A program made the position numbers and the translations under genes. Shown in pieces: positions 1-7,224 of a stretch of DNA of 35,156 nt. Within the stretch, counting starts at the first letter, position 1; the number at the start of each line of letters is the position of its first letter. The notes under the pieces were generated by a model. The model made no database searches, had not been told where the DNA came from, and worked only from the letters and a program-made list of their open reading frames with translations. The stretch comes from Desulfuromonadales bacterium (GTDB taxonomy: Bacteria; Desulfobacterota; Desulfuromonadia; Desulfuromonadales; Geopsychrobacteraceae), in the NCBI GenBank assembly GCA_016931615.1, contig JAFGEL010000018.1, positions 1-35,156 on the forward strand. The letters run 5' to 3'.

Positions 1-150
1 CTTGATTTCCTTGATCCGGCAAAAAACTTCATCTTTCCAAATCAGAAACGTATCAGTTGGCCTCCAGAGTTTCCGGATGCCAACTAACTGATCTAAAGCC
101 GTTAACCACATCCAAATTTTTGTAAATACGCAACAGATCGCCAGGATCTT
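1..150. other. Non-coding left edge, 3' flank of the enoyl-CoA isomerase gene
   Basis: No gene is supported here. The only structure seen is a 7-bp inverted repeat, AGTTGGC at 55-61 and GCCAACT at 79-85, with a 17-base loop. On the minus strand it lies about 65 bases past the stop of the isomerase gene and could help end the operon transcript. It has no U-tract, so a terminator role is only a guess. Confidence 0.3.
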
Positions 151-921
151 TTATTGAAAATTGGGTTTGCGCCCCTGTAAAAAAGCCTGAATAGCTTCCT
201 GCGCTTCCGGTTTTGCCAGTTGTTGAATGAACAGGGCGCCTTCTTCGCTCATGACTTCGGCGACTTGGCGGGTCTGATTCTGTTTCAGCAGGGCTTTGGT
301 TAATTGGACCGAGCGGGGTGGAAGCTGGACTATCTGCCGTAGTTTTTCGGACATCTTCTCCTCAAGTTCGGAATGAGGAAAGGTTCGCGTGACCAGACCG
401 ATTTCAGCCGCGCGGGCGCTGTCGATCATGTCACCGCACAGCAGCAGTTCCGCCGCACGCAGATGACCCACCAGCTTGGGGAGCAGGTAGCTTGACGCTG
501 CTTCGGGGCAGAGCCCGAGATTGACAAAGGGGAGTCTGAACTTTGCCGTTTCATCAGCATAAACCAGATCGCAATGCAGCAGCATGGTGGTGCCGATGCC
601 GACCGCCGGGCCGCTGACTTGGGCCGCCAGCGGCTTTCTGAACTGACTGATCTGTTTGAGGAACCGGAAAACCGGGCTGTGCTCTCCCTGTGGGGGATTT
701 TCGGCAAAATCGGCCAGGTCGTTACCACTGGTAAAGCAGTCTTCGGTACCGTGCAGCACAACCACACGTATACTCTCATCCCGTGCGGCATTTTCAATTT
801 CTTCCGCCAGGGCAGCATACATCGTCGCGGTCAGGGCGTTGAGCTTCTCGGGGCGGTGAATGCCCAGTTTTAGAATGCCGTTTTCGGTTGTTGCGGCGAT
901 TTCATCGCAATGTACGTTCAT
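151..921 (-). CDS. Crotonase-superfamily protein, probable delta3,delta2-enoyl-CoA isomerase
   Basis: The protein has 256 residues and a complete crotonase fold pattern. SGNDLADF and SGPAVGIG (about residues 65-110) form the CoA and oxyanion-hole segments, followed by LGLCPEAASSYLLP (135-148). The two glutamates of a true hydratase are missing: the GGGCE position reads GIGTTM and the LPE position reads LPF. A glutamate is present at residue 140 in CPEAASS, where PECI-type enoyl-CoA isomerases carry their single catalytic acid. I therefore favour isomerisation of 3-enoyl-CoA to 2-enoyl-CoA over hydration. The start at 921 follows an AGGAC ribosome site. An in-frame extension to 984 would overlap fadH and is not favoured. 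It is the last gene of the run, 16 bases after fadH, which fits a shared role in unsaturated fatty acid oxidation. The exact substrate is unknown. Confidence 0.85.
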   Translation of the reverse strand: MNVHCDEIAATTENGILKLGIHRPEKLNALTATMYAALAEEIENAARDESIRVVVLHGTEDCFTSGNDLADFAENPPQGEHSPVFRFLKQISQFRKPLAAQVSGPAVGIGTTMLLHCDLVYADETAKFRLPFVNLGLCPEAASSYLLPKLVGHLRAAELLLCGDMIDSARAAEIGLVTRTFPHSELEEKMSEKLRQIVQLPPRSVQLTKALLKQNQTRQVAEVMSEEGALFIQQLAKPEAQEAIQAFLQGRKPNFQ

Positions 922-937
922 GTTTAATTGTCCTGAC

Positions 938-2944
938 TCATAAGAGTTTGCGCCCGGCGGCGAATCCTTGATGGATCGCATCAAAAACCATGGCCGGCTG
1001 ATTGGCGTCGCCTACAACCGTACAGGCAATTTGCAGTTCGGCGGCGGTCTTCTGCAGGAGATTGAAAGCCTGAGTCCCGACGGCGAGGATGACGTTGTCG
1101 GCGGCGATTTCCTGCTGCTGCCCCTGATGCTCGATCAGCACCCCGGTCGGGGTGATTTCAAGCACCCTGGTTTCGGTCAGGGTGGTGACCGCCGAACGTT
1201 TGACATCCTGAAGCATGCTCCAGCGGGTCGACTTGCCGAAGTTGGTTCCCAGTTTGTTGATCATTTCGATCAGGGTGATCCGTTTGTTGCCGGTCGTCGC
1301 CAGGCGATAGAGCTCCTCCGGGGTTTCCGCCTGATGAGCCAGCAGGAATTTCAGCTCTTCCCCACTCAATGTACCCTGCTCGGCAAGAAACAGGGCGGTT
1401 TCGACGCCGACAGCGCCCCCACCGATAATGACGAGGTTTTCTCCGACTTGGACACTCCGGTTGAGCACATCCCAAGCCTGAACGACATGGGGAAGATCGC
1501 TCCCTTTTATCGGTGGTGTAAGCGGTTGCCCGCCGGTGGCCAGAACAACGGCATCGGGCTGCTCGGCAGCAAGGACTTCCCGGTCGACCGCCGTATTTAG
1601 CCTGACTGTGACATTCAGAGCACTTAACTGCTGTTGCAGGTCTTCAGCCAGGCCGATGAACTCGGCGCGTCCCGGGGGGGCTCCTGCCAGGTGGAGCTGC
1701 CCGCCCAGACGCATGGATTGTTCATAGAGCCTGACCTGGTGACCCTGTTCGGCTGCCGCGATGGCGGCGCTCATTCCGGCGGGCCCACCACCCACAACCA
1801 TGAGCTTTTTGGGGTTGTCGGTCTGTTGCGGCACAGTTTCAAGCTCTTTTCCGGCACGCGGATTACACAAACATTCAACCGCTTTCATTTTGAACAGGTT
1901 GTCAAAGCAGCCCTGGGCGCAAGCGACGCAATGCAGAATGGTCTTTTCCTGCCCCGACTCTGCTTTGTTCGGTAACTGCGGGTCGGCAATTAACGCCCGT
2001 CCCATGGCAACCATGTCGCAGAAGCCTTCGCTGATCAATTGCCGCGCGGTGGTCGGATCATTGATGCGGTGGCTGGCGATGACCGGAACCGCAACCTGCT
2101 GACGGATGTCTCTGGCGAGATAGGCGAACACTCCACGGGGGACCTTGGTGACGATCTGAGGAATCTGGGCTTCATGCCAGCCGACGTTGATACACAGGGC
2201 ATCAGCTCCGGCGTTGACCAGCTCCCGGGCAAATGTTTTCAGCTCGTCACGACCGATGCCACCCGGCATGAAGTCGTTGCCGTTGATACGGACGATCAGC
2301 GGAAATTCTGTCCCGGTTGCCTGTTTCACTGCGCGAATCACCTCCAGACCAAAGCGCATGCGGTTTTCCAGGCTGCCGCCATAGTGATCCTGACGTTGAT
2401 TGGTCAAGGGCGAAAGGAACTCGCTGATCAGATAACCGGTTCCGGCGAGGATTTCCACTGCGTTGAAACCGGCCTGTTTGACCCGTCCGGCAGCTGCTGC
2501 AAAACGTTGAATGATCTCCTCGATCTCCTCCGGTTCGAGTTCACGTGGGGTTTCCCCGGTCATACGCGAAGCGACGGCCGATGGCGCGACCGGTTTTTTG
2601 CCCCCGAGAAACAGCGAATGGTTGTAACGCCCGGAGTGGTTGAGCTGAACGCAGGCTGCCGCCCCCTCATTGGTAATCGCTTCGGCCAGTCGGCTGAGTC
2701 CGGGGATGAATTCATCCCGGTGCGCGCCGATATTTCCCTGCTGGCCGGATAGTTCATCGATGGTCGCATAACCGACACTGATCATGCCGACACCGCCTTT
2801 GGCACGTTCACGGTAAAAATTGATCAACTGGTCAGTCACCTGGTATTTGCGACACATATTCATGTGCATTGCGGGCATGAAAATCCGGTTTTTAAGCTTC
2901 AGTGCCCCTATCTGCAGCGAAGTAAAAAGCAGGTCTGTCGCCAT
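938..2944 (-). CDS. fadH: 2,4-dienoyl-CoA reductase-like NADH:flavin oxidoreductase (FadH/old yellow enzyme family)
   Basis: This 668-residue protein has the length and layout of E. coli FadH: an FMN TIM barrel (about 1-330), an iron-sulfur segment, then FAD/NAD(P) Rossmann domains. The 4Fe-4S cysteines are C339, C342 and C346, plus C358 or C360. The dinucleotide loop GGGPAG is at 385-390 and a second loop, IIGGGAVGVE, lies further on. The E. coli catalytic pair is matched by Y171 in GTGYLISEFLSP and H257 in GWHEAQIP. FadH reduces 2,4-dienoyl-CoA to 3-enoyl-CoA during oxidation of unsaturated fatty acids. The isomerase-like gene just downstream would take the product. It starts 28 bases after the MBL gene. 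Related OYE-type reductases act on other enoates, so the substrate rests on context and the matched active-site residues. Confidence 0.85.
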   Translation of the reverse strand: MATDLLFTSLQIGALKLKNRIFMPAMHMNMCRKYQVTDQLINFYRERAKGGVGMISVGYATIDELSGQQGNIGAHRDEFIPGLSRLAEAITNEGAAACVQLNHSGRYNHSLFLGGKKPVAPSAVASRMTGETPRELEPEEIEEIIQRFAAAAGRVKQAGFNAVEILAGTGYLISEFLSPLTNQRQDHYGGSLENRMRFGLEVIRAVKQATGTEFPLIVRINGNDFMPGGIGRDELKTFARELVNAGADALCINVGWHEAQIPQIVTKVPRGVFAYLARDIRQQVAVPVIASHRINDPTTARQLISEGFCDMVAMGRALIADPQLPNKAESGQEKTILHCVACAQGCFDNLFKMKAVECLCNPRAGKELETVPQQTDNPKKLMVVGGGPAGMSAAIAAAEQGHQVRLYEQSMRLGGQLHLAGAPPGRAEFIGLAEDLQQQLSALNVTVRLNTAVDREVLAAEQPDAVVLATGGQPLTPPIKGSDLPHVVQAWDVLNRSVQVGENLVIIGGGAVGVETALFLAEQGTLSGEELKFLLAHQAETPEELYRLATTGNKRITLIEMINKLGTNFGKSTRWSMLQDVKRSAVTTLTETRVLEITPTGVLIEHQGQQQEIAADNVILAVGTQAFNLLQKTAAELQIACTVVGDANQPAMVFDAIHQGFAAGRKLL

Positions 2945-2972
2945 GGGTCATCCTTCTGATCCTGGACCTGTG

Positions 2973-3914
2973 TCAGGCCAGGGCTTGGTGGAAACGTTGC
3001 TCAACCGGTTTGAGCAGGTCGATCTTCGTCAGGGTCGAACGCAAACGTTCTGGGTCAGCCAGAAAATCGCGGATAAAAACAATTTCAGACGCCTTAAGGT
3101 AGCTGACAAAGGGGTGAACAGCTTCAATGTCGAACAGTTGTGAGACAACCTCAAAGGCGTTCATGTTGAGCGGAAAAGCTTTCGCCTGGCGGGCACGCTC
3201 AAGGAGCTTACGTATGTAGAACAGCAGGCAACTGTCGACCGACTCGATCGATTCCCGGTGCCCGGGTAGAATCTGTTTGTCCCGCAGGGTGGCCAGCTTG
3301 GTCAGACTGTCACAGTAAGCGGCATAATTGCGGAAGCGTTGTTCCGTCAGCAGATCGACATCCAGTAGCGGGGTCTGGAAAATTCCTCTGAGCATGACAT
3401 CGCCGGTCACCGCCCACTGATCTTTGGTCAATACGAGATCGCTTTGGGAATGACCGGGGCAGGCGAGAAACTCCAGATTGAGATGGTCGGGCAGACTTTC
3501 CTCGATAATCTGAAACCGGGTCGGTAACGGCGGAAAGACCGTACCGTCATTCATGGTATCGCGAAAACGTTCAAGAAAATCGGCCGTGAAACCGATCTGC
3601 AGCAACAGGTCATACATCAGCTCCAGGCGTTCCTGGTGGCGAACGATTTTCAGATGATCGCGAAACGGCAGGTAGATGGTTGCATCGGTCTCTTTCTCAA
3701 GCCAGTGCGCCAGGCCATAATGATCGATATGGCAGTGGGTGACAATGACATGCTTCAGGGCCTTGAGATCAAGATGATTGCGCAGGTGTTCCTGTGCTTC
3801 CGGCGTTGGCGGGCCGGTATCGAAAAGCACCAGTTCGCCGGAGATTTCGGCACTGTAGCAGTGAACCGGGCCGACGACATAAGAGGTGTCAATGGTATGT
3901 TGAAGGGGAAGCAT
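2973..3914 (-). CDS. MBL-fold metallo-hydrolase
   Basis: The 313-residue protein has the full metallo-beta-lactamase-fold metal site: H60, H62, D64 and H65 in THCHIDH, H155 in CPGHSQSD, D172 in VTGDVML and H219 in LPGHRES. This is the glyoxalase II-like two-metal set, and no ligand is missing. After about residue 225 it carries a roughly 90-residue C-terminal domain, as in the beta-lactamase-like proteins with a winged-helix tail. No signal peptide is seen, so it should be cytosolic. It lies between fadE and fadH on the same strand, 28 bases before fadH, so a thioester hydrolase role in acyl-CoA metabolism is plausible but not shown. Lactonase or another hydrolase activity is equally possible. 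Confidence 0.85.
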   Translation of the reverse strand: MLPLQHTIDTSYVVGPVHCYSAEISGELVLFDTGPPTPEAQEHLRNHLDLKALKHVIVTHCHIDHYGLAHWLEKETDATIYLPFRDHLKIVRHQERLELMYDLLLQIGFTADFLERFRDTMNDGTVFPPLPTRFQIIEESLPDHLNLEFLACPGHSQSDLVLTKDQWAVTGDVMLRGIFQTPLLDVDLLTEQRFRNYAAYCDSLTKLATLRDKQILPGHRESIESVDSCLLFYIRKLLERARQAKAFPLNMNAFEVVSQLFDIEAVHPFVSYLKASEIVFIRDFLADPERLRSTLTKIDLLKPVEQRFHQALA

Positions 3915-4001
3915 TGGGTCTCTGTTTTCTTTCTTTCGAGCACTTGTGGAAAGCCGTTGCTATTGTCTCTGGAATTACGGGGTTGCGACCCCGCACCACG
4001 C

Positions 4002-4033
4002 CATCCTCTTTTGTCATGCCACAAAAGAGGATG
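4002..4033. repeat. Perfect 13-bp hairpin in the fadE-MBL spacer
   Basis: CATCCTCTTTTGT (4002-4014) and its exact reverse complement (4021-4033) are separated by the six bases CATGCC. A smaller hairpin, GGGGT-TGCG-ACCCC, lies just before it at 3979-3992. No U-tract follows on either strand, so this does not look like an intrinsic terminator. Together with the larger inverted repeat at 4093-4176 it gives a spacer almost wholly made of foldback DNA, as in dispersed intergenic repeat elements. Confidence 0.75.
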
Positions 4034-4092
4034 CAGAAAAAGGCACCCGACTCCTTGCCCGTTGTCCCCTGCGGTGAAAACGGGTTTCCTCA

Positions 4093-4176
4093 CCAACCAT
4101 GATTCAAAGTGCGCTCGCAAAACTCGGGCTCTGGCCCTCAAACATGCCTCGCTAAATCACTTTGAACCATGATTGG
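4093..4176. repeat. 84-base foldback element with 19-bp inverted ends
   Basis: The left end CCAACCATGATTCAAAGTG (4093-4111) and the reverse complement of the right end (4158-4176) match at 17 of 19 positions. Both differences leave G-U pairs in an RNA transcript, which suggests pairing has been kept. The interior carries a small GGGC-TCTG-GCCC hairpin. The element fills the only large gap in the beta-oxidation run. It could be a REP- or MITE-like repeat with other copies in the genome, or a processing site between fadE and the downstream genes. No second copy was seen in this window. Confidence 0.65.
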
Positions 4177-4213
4177 TTCGGCGGTGTCGTACGGGCTGTC
4201 AAAAGCATTTTTA

Positions 4214-5992
4214 TCAGAAAATATATTTCTCCGCTTCACTCGCAGCGGCAGCCAGGGTTCGCTTGGCCTCCAGCAGTCCGGTTGCGTCGTATTTGGTAAA
4301 GCGCCGGACACCGGATAGGATCATCGTCAGGGTATCCCCTTCCTCAACATAGTAAGCGCCCTTCTTGGCGGCGCTCGCGGCGACTTCGGTGGCGCTGAAG
4401 GTGAAGACCTTGACCGCGGCCTTCAATTGCTCCTGTTTGGCAGCGCTGAGCTTGCCGATGATCTTTTCAGCACGCAGAACGGCACTTTCAATGGCGAAAA
4501 TCTGGATCGCCATGTCGGCCGCGGCCATGAGAATCTCCTGCTCGTTGGCCAGCTTGTCCATGTACTTCTGAACACCGGCGCCGGAGAGGATCAGGAACAG
4601 GGTCTTGAGGTTCTGGATGGTGGTCTTTTCGGCAATGAAGGGGATCGACTCATCGATCTCTTCGAATGACGGGGTCATCAACGACTCAAAGGCTTTCATC
4701 GCTTCCGACTGCAGGGGCAACTCGCCCTTCATCGCCCGTTTCAGGATCATGCCGGTGATCAGCAGGCGGTTGATTTCGTTGGTGCCTTCGAAAATCCGGT
4801 TGATTCGTTCATCGCGGTAGTAGCGTTCGGCCGCGTACTCGCTGCAGAAGCCGTAGCCGCCGTGAATCTGGACCACTTCATCGACGGTTTTGGCCAGAAC
4901 TTCACTGCAGAAAACTTTCGAGATGCCGCATTCCGGGGCGTATTCCTCAATGCCTTTCTGATACAGTTCGTAGTAATTATCCACCCCTTTTTCGATGGTC
5001 GCCAGTTTATCGTCGAGCAGGCCGGCCAGGCGGTAGACGAGAGATTCAGAAGCATAAATGGCTGCCGTCAGATCGGCGATTTTCTCTTGGATGGCGCCGA
5101 ATGAAGCCAGTGGCGCATTGAACTGCTTACGTTCGTTGGCATATTGAATGCCCTCAGCAAGAGCCATTTTAGCCGCCCCGGTGACACCGGCGCCCAGCTT
5201 GAAGCGCCCGATATTCAGCGAGTTGAAAGCAATTTTGTGGCCTTTGCCGATCTCGCCAAGGACATTTTCGACCGGCACCTTACAGTTGTCGAGAATGATC
5301 TGGGTCGTCGAACTGCCCTTGATCCCCATCTTTTTCTCTTCGTTGCCGACAATCAACCCCTCGAAGCTCTTTTCAACCAGAAAAGCGGTGAAATGCTGCT
5401 TGTCAATTTTGGCAAAGATGGTGAACAGTTGGGCAAATCCGCCGTTGGTAATGTACTGCTTGGTGCCGTTGAGGATGTAATATTTGCCATCCTCCGAGAG
5501 AACGGCGTTGGCCTGGGCCCCCAGGGCGTCGCTGCCGGAACCTGGTTCGGTCAGGCAGTAGGCTGAACACCACTCACCGGAAATAATCTTGTCCAGGTAT
5601 TTTTCTTTCTGTTTCGGGGTTCCGTAGTAGATCAGGGGTAGGGTGCCGATCCCGGTGTGGGCTGCAAAGGCTACGGAGAATGAGCCGCTGGTGGAAATCT
5701 TTTCACCGACCAGCATGCTGGTGGCCTTGTCCAGCTCCAGTCCGCCCTCTTCCTCGGGCGCATCCATCATCAGCAGGCCCAGTTCCCCGCACTTGCGCAT
5801 TCCTTCGACGACATACTCAAAGTTCTGGGCTTCAATCTCGTCATGATGAGGGATAATTTCGTTTTCGACGAACTGTTCCGTCGTTTCGGCGATGGCGCGC
5901 TGCTCATCGGTAAAGTCTTCCGGAGTAAAAATATCCTGACAATCGGTTTCGGCGATCAGATACTCGCCACCTTTCATAATCTTTCCGGCCAT
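4214..5992 (-). CDS. fadE: Acyl-CoA dehydrogenase, FadE of the FadNAE type
   Basis: This 592-residue flavoprotein catalyses the first step of beta-oxidation, alpha,beta-dehydrogenation of acyl-CoA. The order is N-terminal helical domain, middle beta-domain with CLTEPGSGSDALG, and C-terminal helical domain with E402 in the FEGTNEI motif, the usual catalytic base position. A further 150 or so residues follow, which makes it longer than classical 380-residue ACADs and like Bacillus FadE (YusJ). The start at 5992 has a strong AGGAGAGG site. The in-frame extension to 6073 would overlap fadA and is rejected. It follows fadA by 32 bases in an operon with fadN and the acyl-CoA synthetase. Electrons should leave through ETF and an ETF:quinone oxidoreductase, which are not in this window. 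Confidence 0.93.
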   Translation of the reverse strand: MAGKIMKGGEYLIAETDCQDIFTPEDFTDEQRAIAETTEQFVENEIIPHHDEIEAQNFEYVVEGMRKCGELGLLMMDAPEEEGGLELDKATSMLVGEKISTSGSFSVAFAAHTGIGTLPLIYYGTPKQKEKYLDKIISGEWCSAYCLTEPGSGSDALGAQANAVLSEDGKYYILNGTKQYITNGGFAQLFTIFAKIDKQHFTAFLVEKSFEGLIVGNEEKKMGIKGSSTTQIILDNCKVPVENVLGEIGKGHKIAFNSLNIGRFKLGAGVTGAAKMALAEGIQYANERKQFNAPLASFGAIQEKIADLTAAIYASESLVYRLAGLLDDKLATIEKGVDNYYELYQKGIEEYAPECGISKVFCSEVLAKTVDEVVQIHGGYGFCSEYAAERYYRDERINRIFEGTNEINRLLITGMILKRAMKGELPLQSEAMKAFESLMTPSFEEIDESIPFIAEKTTIQNLKTLFLILSGAGVQKYMDKLANEQEILMAAADMAIQIFAIESAVLRAEKIIGKLSAAKQEQLKAAVKVFTFSATEVAASAAKKGAYYVEEGDTLTMILSGVRRFTKYDATGLLEAKRTLAAAASEAEKYIF

Positions 5993-6024
5993 AATGTTTA
6001 CCTCTCCTATTAGGTCGATTGAAA

Positions 6025-7197
6025 TTAGAGTTTTTCGAAAATTCCGGCTGCGCCCATGCCGCCGCCGATACACATGGAAACCATACCGTAGCGCAGCTCC
6101 CGCCGTCGCATTTCATGCAGCAGGGTTGCGGTCAGTTTGGCACCGGTGCAGCCGAGGGGGTGTCCCAGGGCGATCGCGCCGCCGCTGACATTGATGATCT
6201 CGGGATTGAGACCGAGTTCTTTGATGACCGCCAGGGACTGGGCGGCAAACGCTTCGTTAAGTTCAATCAGGCCGATATCGGCAAGCGTCAGGCCGGCCAG
6301 TTTCAGCGCTGCGGGAATCGCTTCAACCGGGCCGATGCCCATGATTTCCGGTGGCACCCCCCTGGCGGCAAAGGCGACAAAGCGCGCGAGAGGGTCGCCG
6401 CCAATTTCTTTCAGGAAATCTTCGGAAACCACCATGGCGGCGGCTGCGCCGTCGGTCATCTGTGAAGAGGTTCCCGCCGTGACGGAACCGCCCATTTTAA
6501 ACGCCGGCTTCAGTCTGGCCAGGCCTTCAAGGCTGGTGTCGGCACGCACGCCATCATCTATGGATACCGTCTCTTTGGTTTTCTGGACTTTTCCTTTGAC
6601 GATGGAGGTCGCTTCAACTGCAACGGGAATGATTTCATCATTGAAGCGTCCGGCGGCAATCGCGTCAGCTGCCTTGCGATGGCTCTCGACGGCAAAGGCA
6701 TCCTGATCCTGACGGCTGATCTGATATTTGTCCGCAACCAGTTCAGCGGTAATGCCCATCGAAGCAAAGGCTTCAGGCCAGTCATGAACCAGCCCGGGAT
6801 TGGCGCTGTACTTATTGCCCGCCATCGGGACCATGGTCATCGATTCGGTGCCGCCGGCGATGATGCAGTCGGCAAAACCGGCCATGATGCGTTCCGCCGC
6901 CAGGGCGATCGACTGTAAACCGGAGGAGCAGAAACGGTTGATGGTCTGGGCCGGGACCTGATAGGGGATTCCGGCCTTGAGGGCAGCGATGCGAGCGACA
7001 TTCATCCCCTGCTCCCCTTCAGGGAAGGCGCAGCCGATGATGACGTCATCAATGCGCAGCGGGTCGATCTTGGTACGTTCAACCAGTCCCGCCAGGGCGG
7101 CAGCGGCCAGATCGTCGGGGCGCATATCTTTCAATTTGCCTTTTTTGGCCCGACATCCGGGGGTGCGGTAGGCAGCAAGGATATAAGCAGTTTTCAT
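6025..7197 (-). CDS. fadA: Acetyl-CoA acyltransferase (3-ketoacyl-CoA thiolase)
   Basis: The 390-residue protein shows the three thiolase active-site motifs: nucleophile C90 in NRFCSSGLQS, H346 in ALGHPLGCTGAK, and C376 in CIGGGMGAAGIF. The length is normal for the family. It cleaves 3-ketoacyl-CoA with CoA to give acetyl-CoA and a shortened acyl-CoA. It lies between fadN (27 bases upstream) and fadE (32 bases downstream), the same gene order as fadN-fadA-fadE of Bacillus subtilis, so a degradative rather than biosynthetic thiolase is favoured. The start at 7197 is preceded by a GGAGGAG-like site. Confidence 0.95.
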   Translation of the reverse strand: MKTAYILAAYRTPGCRAKKGKLKDMRPDDLAAAALAGLVERTKIDPLRIDDVIIGCAFPEGEQGMNVARIAALKAGIPYQVPAQTINRFCSSGLQSIALAAERIMAGFADCIIAGGTESMTMVPMAGNKYSANPGLVHDWPEAFASMGITAELVADKYQISRQDQDAFAVESHRKAADAIAAGRFNDEIIPVAVEATSIVKGKVQKTKETVSIDDGVRADTSLEGLARLKPAFKMGGSVTAGTSSQMTDGAAAAMVVSEDFLKEIGGDPLARFVAFAARGVPPEIMGIGPVEAIPAALKLAGLTLADIGLIELNEAFAAQSLAVIKELGLNPEIINVSGGAIALGHPLGCTGAKLTATLLHEMRRRELRYGMVSMCIGGGMGAAGIFEKL

Positions 7198-7224
7198 CTT
7201 TTATTCTCCTCCGGGAGGGTTGAT

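Noticed and set aside
2039..2752. 237-codon open frame on the plus strand opposite fadH
   Set aside because: It lies entirely within fadH, whose active-site residues are all in place on the other strand, and it shows no domain.
3636..4172. Plus-strand frame running from the MBL gene through the spacer
   Set aside because: The first part is antisense to the MBL gene and the rest translates the foldback repeats. No domain or ribosome site is seen.
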